From contig OZ005696.1 in the NCBI GenBank assembly GCA_963930775.1, positions 2,914,001 to 2,978,000 of the forward strand: a stretch of DNA of 64,000 nt, in the 5' to 3' direction. Source of the DNA: Cliona cf. orientalis (taxonomy: Eukaryota; Porifera; Demospongiae; Clionaida; Clionaidae). The first letter of the stretch is position 1. Each line of letters starts with the position of its first letter. The translations under genes and the position numbers were made by a program. This document shows positions 12,114 to 21,559 of the stretch, one piece after another. The notes beneath the pieces were generated by a model. That model did not search any database. It was not told the DNA's origin and saw only the letters and a program-made list of their open reading frames with translations.

Positions 12114-12919
12114 TCGTGGCTATTTATAATATTATTGTAACTTATAATTACTAAACCGGAGGCGGCTAGAGAGCCTGGGGACGAGGCTAGAGGGTGGTTC
12201 AGTTTGCCACGGTGGTGGTGGTGGTGGTGGTGGGGGGGGGGGGGGGGGGGGGGGGGAGGGGGGGGGCTCTGTGGGTGGGTGGGTGCAACCCCCAAACTAA
12301 ACTGATCTGAGCTTGGCTATGACTTCTGTATCAGTATTAAATTAAACCAAGTACAACAAAGCATGTTAGCTATGTGTACCTATAGCATAAGAAATAGATA
12401 GCTTTCTTCCCATAAGTTCCATGGTGATGTAAACACAGGTGACAGACTCGGAAACCATCTACCGGTATAAATAAAGCGACTTTTACGATGTAGATCTATA
12501 GAATTATTAAGCGATATTATAGAGGACTCTGAAGCTATTGGTGAATTCATAATAAAATTTATTTATATATCTCTGCGGTGCATACGTATTTATACACTGT
12601 GTTGTAGTCCAGAGCATAGATAATATCCATGCATATATAAAATTAATGTCTCCATGTACCGGTATGTAGTAATGATCCAGCAGACGCATAATAGATCTAG
12701 TTATTATGAAATTAAGCGAAGTTTAATATTTGTATTATTGTGGCATAAAAGGGCTCATGATGTGACATAGGATAATAATCTGCATCTGCAAGGAGGTCAT
12801 GAACTAATAACGTCACACATAATTATAATTATTATTATTATTATACATGTACCCATGAGGTGGAGAACTAATAAAATTAATACCGGGTAGTCTATATTAT
12901 ATAGCTAAGGGAGTAGCTA
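12114..12919. other. Intergenic, with poly-G tract
   Basis: Holds a GGT triplet run and a poly-G tract (about 12209-12266), then AT-rich sequence alignable to unit A at about 350-1030. It contains the upstream region of the membrane protein gene, which reads leftward from 12113. No coding region is supported; the proline/histidine-rich frame on the minus strand is an artefact of the G run. Confidence 0.6.
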
Positions 12920-13398
12920 CCGTACTCGCTCTAATTATCCGAACGGCCAAAAATAATTATTAATATCGCCGTTTGGTGTTAAATAGAAAGTAAATAAATT
13001 CGGGCAATGGTTTGTTCGAGTGTAAATAGAACGGATCCGGTGCAAATGGAGAAAGCACTATTATAGCGACGAAGAAACAGCAGTCTATGTCCAACTATGG
13101 GTTTATCGTTGTCAGCTCTAGAGTTCTCAGGAGCGATCGCACAATGATCGCCGCCGGTCTGTGTCTGTGTTACCTTTCCGCTCTTATATGCTGTCCAAGA
13201 TGTGGTAGCCACACTCTTCGATGAACGTGGAAGAGTTGTCTCGAGCTCCTGCCATGCCGTACCGCGTGGCCGTTCGGTTGATTTAGAGCGGATGAGAAAA
13301 CTTGAAATTCAAGATGTTCGACGAATTAGGAAGGAAATAAATTACTTAAACTTGCCGTTCGGGCTATTAGAATGTTCGAATAATTAGAGCGAGTACGG
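12920..13398. mobile_element. MITE with TA duplication, CCGTACTCGCTCTAATTAT family
   Basis: Terminal inverted repeats CCGTACTCGCTCTAATTAT and ATAATTAGAGCGAGTACGG, flanked by TA at 12918-12919 and 13399-13400. A second member is at 61132-61634. It contains short open frames in both directions but nothing recognisable. Its right edge lies only 6 bases beyond the ligase stop codon (13405-13407), so it supplies the 3' flank of that gene. Confidence 0.85.
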
Positions 13399-13404
13399 TA
13401 GTTC

Positions 13405-16400
13405 TCATTTCTTGAGTTTTGCTTGTTTCCAAGTTCTTCTCCACGAGTCCTCGGTCTGCACATGCCCAGCTCGGACATACTTGGCTGCACTACTCGCCAG
13501 CGATGCATAGGGAAATCCCCTAGTGGTGCGAATAACAAATCCTTCCGGATGGCACGACCCTACAATAGGAATCATACATGCTCTAGTCATCCTCAAGGAA
13601 TCTTTGTTTACTTCATGCAGATAGTATGTGACCTGCAGCTGTTATTGGAAAAAGGACCATTAATTTATGGACGATGATATATTATTATAGTGTTCAATTT
13701 TATGCCCTAGTAGTCTTCTTTCAATAAAATTATGTAGCTGGTAGTGAGTAGCTACAGCCTATGTTGGTGCAGGCACAAACAGAGCGGATTAGCTACATGA
13801 ACAGTACATTATTTAGTCTATCGAGCTAGACCCTTCCTCGCGCTTGTATTATCTAGCTCGATAAACTATAAAACATACTACAAACAAAAAAAAAACTCCC
13901 AAATGGTCCCTTTTCTCATAGCTGGTCACATAGCAACTGAGAACGATGTCAGTTTATGTAGTGTGGGCTGAAAAGTACTCAACAAACACTTAACGTATTA
14001 ATACTCTACCCCCCTCCTCCTTAATCTATGGTTACATTTAATTAACGTGAGATTTTTAATTACCACAATGTGATTTTTCCTGCATCCCTTGCACTATCAC
14101 TGACTCCACCTCCTCTAACGAAGCAAACTGCAAAAAGTTAGAAATAGGATAGAAGAGTAATAACATAATATTATTATATCATTATTACATGTACCTCAAG
14201 GTTTATATCATTATATTTATTATTATTATTAATTTTACGTGCATTTACCGTTAAATTATGCCCCACAATAATTATTTTCCTACGCAATATCAAACGCCTG
14301 TGGGATATACCGTACCCTCCCGATAATAAGCCCCCTCCCCTCTTTGACCCTCAAATTCTTGCACAGGTATGTTTGCCTCGATTACAAGCCCCCCTCCCAC
14401 CAAGTAGACTGCACACGTACACTTGCACGCGAGCGCGAACACGTACTTAACGTACGTACGTAACCCCGCCCTTCAATTGACTACGAGTACAAAGAGGAAT
14501 CTTTTATATAATATGGTGGTGGCTTTTAGAAAAGCCTGTTTGAAGTCATTCTGCTATGATGGCACTTTTAGCTTGGTGAAGACACTTATGAACCGGTCAA
14601 GATGCTTTTCTTTCCTCTGAAGAAGTACACACACAGAACAACAAGTCCTTTCTCCACCGCCGATCATCGTCTGTTGCCGTCTACTTGACAGGTCATCCTG
14701 CTGCCACTCTCAGCTCCACTGGCCAAGGCGGGGCTTATATTCGAAGGAAAGTGCATATTCGAAAATAAGCCCCCTCCCCAGTCTAGGTCATGTCTACTGC
14801 AAAAAAGGGTGGGGGGCTTATTTTCGGGAGGATACGGTAATAATTATTATGAGGCTAGGCATTTGTTTAATTATCATCCAATTTGTACCACTATTAAAGA
14901 AACAGTATTAAATCACGTCCCTAAATTATAGGCTACAATTGCAATAAACTTTAATCGCACTGGGGCCAGCCAGACTGCTGCCATAACAACATACACATAG
15001 CTGCATGTCTGCATCGCACAGATGCGGCGACTGCGCATGCATAGCTATCAGTTAGTGCCTGACCTTGATTCCTTGCGGTATGCTCACAATGTGCTGCTCG
15101 AGATCTACACACCATGTACAGTGGATATGGTACATGTAGGTATGTAAGATAAAACTATGCCAAGCGAATATAAATTTAATTTGTTCGGTACAAAGTGGAG
15201 GGATCTTTTTGTTTGCGTTGTTCCCAAGCCTCTGAAATGTACAGTAGCTATAATATTCCTAATCTTTCAATGTACAAATACAATAATAATAATATTGTAG
15301 GCTACTATCGCAAAATTTAATATGAAGGAGTGATTATGTATTTCAGATAATGTCATTAATTAATAATGCTTGAGCAGGCCACCCTGGTCATGTTCATTAA
15401 ATTCAATTTATCTAATATTCAAAACGTTAAATGCTCAATTCACTCATGTATGCAATTAAAGACAGTATCCATTGAATCAGATGGAGATATAATTAGCTTA
15501 AACCATTGGACACATCGTCACGTATTGTTACGGGACGTGATTGAGGCCATTGATGGCAGTACTACTTATGGAGAGGTTGGAAGAGGGAGACTCTTTCAAT
15601 AATATTATGCTTTTGAATATCAATAATAATTATGACCCCCTTGAGTGATGATAATAATATTATTATTATGCATTTTCAAGTATGCACTGGTAATGTCAAG
15701 CCGTAACAGAAGGAAATGTCTTTTAAGTCGATAAAATACTATTGCAGTTGTGACTCCTTGGTCAGGTTCGGTGCCTCAAAATTTTAATTCGGTATTTGAA
15801 TAAGATAATTATACAAGCCCATATTAATAATATATTACAAATAGATGCCAAGATAGTAGTAGACTAAAAATAATGCATAATAATTACCCCGTGTGCATCA
15901 GTCGTATCACTGTTATTGTGTCATAAAAATAGCCATATCTTAAGGTTTGGCATCTAATTTAAGCGAGTCATAAGCTCAACAAATTCCGTGAAAAACTGGC
16001 TTTTTTGCAGCTGACATCACTGGGACTAAACACCATTTCCACTGTTATTATAATTATGCATACAAAGTAGATCTACAGATTGTGCAATGTGTGTGTGGGG
16101 TACGTGCTCTACAGAGATCTAGTTATTATATATTACTACTATTTAATTAAAAAATTCCTTCCGAGAATTTTAGTTTGCTATATAAGATTTGATTACAACA
16201 GCATTTGTAAAGATTCCAACAAATTAAATCTGCACTATAATAATTTGCACAAAATTCTTCAAGGAACACCTCATGTATTATAAATTTAGTCTAGTAATAA
16301 CAGTCTACTATCATGGCATCTATTAACTATTTATAATATGGGCTTGCAATCAAAGTGAAATAATATTATTAGTATCTCATTCAAATACCGAGTTAAAGTT

Positions 16401-19400
16401 TCAAGGCATCGCACACCTGACAAAAAATCACAATCGTCGGTAGTATCCACTTAAAAGATATTTCCTCATGGGATCACTGTTACTGTGTGACATTACCAGT
16501 GCATACTTAAAAATGTAATAAAATTACATATAATTCTGTAGTTATTGATCACGGTAGATAGTAGGCTGAAATTGGTCTATGCCCTTGGGATTAGCCCAAC
16601 AGCCACACACACTACTAGGTTGATTAAGATATTTAGTGGGTGTCGTACACGTGCATGCAGTTAATTAAGTTCCACGCATCATACACGTAGCATAGCAACA
16701 ATTGTAATAATTAATATACTATAATGACATCCCATGAAGTATGCATGTGGCCTGAATACAAATTGTATCTTCCCTCCTGAGCCTTTGTTATTTACTCCGC
16801 ATACTTGGCATGTTACTACCATGCATATACCCCCCAAGTGCTAGATCATAGACCTAGCTACTTTATTGTAGGAGAGTCAGTGATCATAGCAACTAGTTTT
16901 GTAGCCTAGATACATGCCCACTCCCAGGTAAGTGCCCACGTACCGTACTTCAATGGGCCACCATAGCAGCTTCTATACAAACGTATGGAATTTTTATCCC
17001 GGGTAAGTGCCCATGCGGCCAAAATTGCTACTTATGTATAAGCGCCCATGGACACTAACGTAACTAGCCTTGTCCCCAGCCTCCCCGATCTTTGTTCAAC
17101 GCACGCATGTGTTGAACAAAGATCGAGGAGGCTGGGGACGAGGCTAAACGAATAGGAAAGCAGGGGTTTCTCTAGGGCAGAGTATAGCGGCACTTCACCT
17201 CTTCTACTTATGTTCATTTCCCCTTCATGTGGTCAGTTAAATGTAGACAGGAAGCCTTTGATCTTTGACTAAAATGAAGTACCTCTTTACTCAGAACTTC
17301 TGGGGAAACCCTTTGGGATGTATATACATGTACCCCAGCTCTCCTACACGCAAGAGTGTATTAGGAAGAGTACGTAACTGCGTGGGCGAGCAAGCTCTAC
17401 ACTGCGATATGGTGGCGTCATCCTTCGTGTGCCAGCCTAACCATAGTTATGCAGAATCCATGTTTCGTTTACACAGTGATCATACACGTGGCTGTGTGGT
17501 TGCAGGTGTGCTGCACAGTGTCTGACTAGAACTACCCCACCAAGGGACTACCCTACAGTATTATTCATAGGCTTGTGGCCACACAGTTTTCACAAAATCA
17601 TGTACTTGTACAGCATTTGTCTGGTATCTACTACGTGTTGTGACGCCACCATCACACAGCATAAGCGCAATACTAACATACAGGAGCTAGGTACTCTTCC
17701 TAATACACTCTTGCTACACGTTGTGTGATACAAGAACATTGCTACGTATGAGGTGAGGGAGAAAAGAGATTATTCCACTTCCCTCACCTCCTCAGGTTTC
17801 CCTTCTGACGTACACTCACCCACCTATACATGTAAGCCTCATGCATTGCAGCAAATAGCTCTCCAGCATAACCACATACATGTACATGTGCATGTTGGTG
17901 CACATGTGATGTACTCACACAATGCACAATAGAAGACATAATAATATCATAGCCATGCTGAGACAAATTTTCTGGGAAGACTACTACTACGTGACACCCT
18001 AGCTTTGCACACACCATTTACATACATGTACATCAATAATCTAGTACATCCCATATGAAACGCATAGCTGCATACATCCCAATTAAGATCAAGTTACAAT
18101 CGAATTTTTTGCATGGTACAAAATTTAATTATTGTGGATAGGTTGGGTGCTACGAAATTAGGAACTGCAGAACATTAAATGGGCGGAGAATTGGGACATC
18201 ATTTGTACCAGCGAAACTATGGTACTAATTTTTTATTGGCCTATGACCCTGTTCACATTGATCAGTGGCCTACTCTATGATCATCCACACCCTATTTTAG
18301 CTGGATTGCCTATAAAAGGTTGCTAATAGCATTATACAGGTATTGATAATTACATCCTAAGTAAGTGGGAAGAAAAACAAAATCAGTAATGCAATGTAAT
18401 GTAAGTAAATTCAGCCCCAGAACATGCTACGAAGATAATTCAAAGACCAGCAGATAGAGCATAAAAAAATTAAAATTTACACGTTCCAGAATTTTCAATT
18501 TCACTTTCATTGTCGAGTTATAAGCGAAAATGTCCTTGTCAAAACACAAAAGCCACAACTATACTACTGTCCAGATGGTCTAATGGTTAAGCTCTGAGTC
18601 TGCCAGGCAGTGTGAAATGCGCGCCCCGGTTCGAATCCCGCCAGGGCCGATTTTTTTTCCAACTCTTTTTAACAGCCAATGATGCCGGGAAAGGTTGTCT
18701 TACATGTATATTGGATAATAAAAGACCAATGACAATATTTACCATAGCTAAATACTAGAGTGAAGCAAAGTTAGGTAAAGATCGTCATTGGCTGCTTCAT
18801 GCTCTAGATAACATCTAAACTTGTTAAATTCAGTTTGTTCCTCCTAATGCAGATACTTTTCTTGCTAAATGAACACACTTTTTTCCACTTAGGATGTGAT
18901 CAGTCTTCTTGTAATAATAATAATAATTATTATTGTTATTACTATGGGTGCAAGTCACAATGTAGTTGATTCTATCATCACTAATTTTTGTTGGAAAAAA
19001 TTATGATCACTTACTTGTTTCTGGTAGCAGTATATGGGGACGGTAGGCACACCAATCTCATTGGCCAATTCAGTCACATGATCCCACGCCAACCAATCAG
19101 ATCCATTCTCCAACGCGGCAAACAGGTAGAAGAAAGATGTCAGTCCATCATACTCAATAGAGTGAACACCAAACATATTCTCTCCAAATAACTGAATGTT
19201 GTGTGGTACAGTGTACGATATTTCGGCGGCAAGTTGTTTGATTGGTCCAAATGAGCCGTGGGTTGCCTCTGAGCTAATTGTCCGAGCATAGACCTTCATT
19301 GAGATAAGAATATTACTATGTGAATACCGAAAATTAATAGCCTTATTACTAGTCCATTAGTTGTGTAACTTGTGTTACTAGATTTAAGACAGCTACATGT

Positions 19401-21377
19401 AAGTGTCAAGTTATTGTACACTTAGCACATCCTTATACTGGTGTATTATGGTCAAGTAGGTTATACAATGTTATGTAATCACCCAATGAATCCCACTACT
19501 GCATACGTTATAGTTAGACTATAGCTTTGAGTGGTTTATTTGAATTGTACGCAAGAGGCGGGCATTTAAACCACGAGGCAAAGCCGAGTGGTTTAAATGC
19601 ACGCTTCGCCTCGTGGTTTAAATGCCCGCCTCTCGCGTACAATTCAAATAAATCACGATAAGTGGCTTGACGGTGGTATATGGAAGTTATACCACGGCTC
19701 TATGCCCATAGTAAATACACGCATTATCTGCCAGCTGTGGTCTATGGCAGTTGTACCATGGCTGTGGTTACTCCACAGTTTGCACAGTGGGCAGACGTGG
19801 TTTATGTTGTATATGCTACAGGCGATGCCTTTGATCTTTACTCTAGTCATTTAATAATATTATGGTTGTCTATGATGTACAATGTGATGTATCTATTGCA
19901 ATCTGTGTAAATAACTTGCTGTATGCAGGTCACCAGATCAGATCCCTCTTAATGTAAGACTGATATTATTATCCATAGGCGTTGCACCCGGGAGGGGAGG
20001 GGGGGGGGAGGGTGGTTCAGGGAACTTTTACAGTAGCAAGCTATTTGCACTGGATTAGTGTCCCCAGGAGTGACTCAATGCCAGCTCTCTCAAGAACTGA
20101 AGCATAATGTGTTTCAATGTACAACTCTAATCCTGATTTTACATGATGTACCACCACAGATTATATATTCCCCTCCCCATATAAAACTTAACCATGTCCT
20201 CAGTAGCTGCATTGTGGAAATGGTGTGTGTGGTAAAGGTCGTCAATATAGTGGGTTCACTGTACAGTACGATGCCGGCGCCTCAGTCGCAGACTAGACTC
20301 GGATCATCGGGAGTCTGAGAGTGGCTCATGACCTCAATAGTGAAAGGTTTCAAAGCTGAGAAGAACTCGACAGTGCAGTACAGCTAGATCGGTCTGGCGG
20401 CACGCTGCTCATGGTGCGTGCTATATATAGCATGTATAGTGCAGGGCTATCTATATCCATGGGATTACGTCAGCTTAGGCCAGTGTTAGTTGTAAACGTG
20501 TTTCTGGTCACCCGCCCGCATGCTATTTTGGAGGCCGCCTGTTTTGGCCATTATTGTCATTATTTGGCACTGCGCATGCTCAGTTCAATTACCAAAATTA
20601 ATGTCACCATCCTGTCTGTGGTTTGTCCAGGAAATGTTCAAATTGTACAGGATATGCTGAGGTAAAATAATGGAATAATGAATAATGATAACCGCCCGCC
20701 TGCATGGCTAAGTGAGGTCATGTGACCAGAAACACGTTTACAACAAACAGTGGCCTTAGTAGAGATCGCGTAAAGTTAAGAGTTCGGCTGTCACTGCTCG
20801 TCAGTATAGGCAACACACTGCTTGTAAGGTATTCGCAGGATACACACTACATACATGTATTCACTGAATTTCAAGTCCCAAAAGGGCTCCATCGAGGCCC
20901 TGAATTATCTCATAGATTACACCATAGGTTTCATCATAATTAAACTCATAATTACCTATTAAATAACCGCAAAAAAGTAAATTGCTACTGAGGACATAAT
21001 AATCGATGGTACCACTTGCACACACAAAGCTCCACCTACCTTCCCCTGGTAGATGGAACAGTTCCCTCCGTCGAGCTTTTCAGTGATGATAGATTCCTCC
21101 TTCATGAACGGCAGGCTCACACAGCCGCCAGCACTCAGCACATTGTCATCATCATGAACTCCTGTGCATGCAGATGACAAAATCATTCACTGCAGGCAGA
21201 GGTTCCCTTAGCCTCGACCAACCAATCTCAAAGTGACCTTTTAGGTATCCATTATAATTGTACCATACAGATCGAAGTAATTAATTTTCAACCTGGACTG
21301 AAGGGTAGATGCGGTGTTTTGGGATACTTCAGAGCTTGATGAGTGTTTCCCTCGCAGAGACCACCTGCAACCGCCAT
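13405..21377 (-). CDS. RNA ligase of the T4 Rnl/DraRnl-like nucleotidyltransferase fold, intact (unit B)
   Basis: Five exons read leftward, all in phase: 21293-21377, 21040-21161, 19015-19293, 14064-14127 and 13405-13559, for 234 aa. The covalent nucleotidyltransferase motifs appear in order: KYPKTPHLPFSPG near the N terminus, motif I EKLDGGN with the predicted lysine at residue 57, motif III region FGENMFGVHSIEYD, motif IV PEGFVIR and motif V AAKYVRAGH, then a closing HVQTEDSW segment. By family knowledge such enzymes seal RNA through a lysyl-AMP intermediate; substrate and role here are unknown. The protein is essentially the bare catalytic domain, with no signal or membrane segment, so a cytosolic or nuclear location is inferred. 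The start is the first Met after an in-frame stop. The fourth exon is 64 bp, and the 4.9-kb intron before it is packed with transposons. It is divergent from furin, with 182 bp between start codons. Confidence 0.88.
14310..14837. mobile_element. MITE with TA duplication, CCGTACCCTCCCGATAATAA family
   Basis: Ends CCGTACCCTCCCGATAATAAG and the imperfect complement CTTATTTTCGGGAGGATACGG, flanked by TA at 14308-14309 and 14838-14839. Unit A lacks it: the corresponding GGGATACAATAATTATTATG at about 2876 is uninterrupted. It therefore inserted after the duplication, in the third intron of the ligase gene. No transposase is recognisable. Confidence 0.85.
16915..17040. mobile_element. Inverted-repeat element remnant of the GTGCCCACTCCCG family, unit B
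   Basis: Partner of the remnant at 6090-6246. It carries the same CAATGGGCCACCATAGCAG and TATGGAATTTTTATCCCGGG blocks. Its right end has been altered by the fold-back insertion that follows at 17065. Confidence 0.55.
17065..17146. mobile_element. Short fold-back element
   Basis: Inverted repeat of about 36-bp arms, TAGCCTTGTCCCCAGCCTCC on the left against its complement ending GGGGACGAGGCTA on the right, with a loop near CGCACGCATG. It is absent at the matching place in unit A. A related fold-back (CTTGTCCCCAGACCACTCCC arms) lies at 50827-50917. Confidence 0.8.
17351..17713. mobile_element. 363-bp MITE with 23-bp inverted repeats and 7-bp target duplication
   Basis: Perfect 23-bp terminal inverted repeats, starting CAAGAGTGTATTAGGAAGAG and ending with the complement. 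It is flanked by CTACACG at 17344-17350 and 17714-17720. The empty site in unit A is the single CTACACG at 6417-6423. It is post-duplication and sits in the third ligase intron. The 7-bp duplication could be an 8-bp one (hAT-like) with one changed base. Confidence 0.9.
18352..18897. mobile_element. Inserted segment with inverted ends, carrying a tRNA-like module
   Basis: Bounded by ACATCCTAAGT at 18352-18362 and its exact complement ACTTAGGATGT at 18887-18897. It is absent from unit A, although the neighbouring sequence there is also partly deleted, so the empty site is not clean. Inside is a second inverted pair, CAGCCAATGA at about 18673 against TCATTGGCTG at about 18784, and the tRNA-like region described separately. 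Confidence 0.6.
18574..18658 (+). ncRNA. tRNA-like Pol III module (A box, B box, T-run)
   Basis: A-box-like TGGTCTAATGGTTAAG at 18576-18591 and a perfect B-box core GGTTCGAATCC at 18628-18638, followed at 18651 by eight T residues suitable as a Pol III terminator. The acceptor arms do not pair well in the frame set by the boxes, so I do not call it a functional tRNA. A tRNA-derived SINE or decayed tRNA is more likely. Confidence 0.5.
19508..19665. mobile_element. Fold-back element, unit B
   Basis: Counterpart of the fold-back at 8457-8602: TATAGTTAGACTATAGC and TTTGAATTGTACGC on the left, GCGTACAATTCAAATAAATC on the right. The central CGAGGCG region is expanded by an extra partial copy of the arm. 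It lies in the second intron of the ligase gene. Confidence 0.7.
20475..20758. mobile_element. Inverted-repeat element with about 37-bp arms
   Basis: Left arm begins TTAGGCCAGTGTTAGTTGTA and continues through AACGTGTTTCTGGTCAC. The right arm is its near-complement, GTGACCAGAAACACGTTTAC through GGCCTTA. It lies in the second intron of the ligase gene. No target duplication is clear. Confidence 0.7.
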
Positions 21378-21559
21378 CAGCTTTTCTGCAGGCGCTTATG
21401 ACGACCTATACCCATCATCAATTTTAGGGAGAATCCCAAACCGCGCTCTAAGCCCAAACATACCACCACGACCACACCTCCCACGACTATCACCATCTCA
21501 GTACAGTGCAGCTGCGATCGATCAGCACCTCATTTCAACACTGCTTCATTATCGAAAAG
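21378..21559. promoter_or_regulatory. Probable bidirectional promoter, RNA ligase / furin-like gene
   Basis: Only 182 bp separate the ligase ATG (minus strand, 21377) from the furin-like ATG (plus strand, 21560). Both first exons are well supported by the downstream exons, so both 5' untranslated regions and core promoters must share this space or overlap the opposite first exon. No TATA box stands out. Functional bidirectionality is inferred from geometry. Confidence 0.6.

Noticed and set aside
12056..12295. Poly-Pro/His minus-strand frame
   Set aside because: Produced by a GGT repeat and a poly-G run; no conservation in unit A.
13202..13387. 61-aa plus-strand frame before the ligase last exon
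   Set aside because: It sits inside the MITE 12920-13398, a related copy of which occurs at 61132-61634; no protein family is recognisable.
15366..15602. 78-aa plus-strand frame partly conserved at about 3.5-3.7 kb
   Set aside because: It lies in the ligase intron 3 of both units, and the unit A copy has several indels that break the frame, so no selection on coding is seen.
18574..18658. Functional tRNA gene
   Set aside because: A and B boxes are good but the acceptor stem positions do not pair, so only a tRNA-like module is reported.
19597..19910. Overlapping plus-strand frames near 19.6-19.9 kb, similar to frames at 8.6-8.8 kb
   Set aside because: They are the interior of a repeat shared by both units next to the fold-back element and lie within a ligase intron; conservation is due to duplication.
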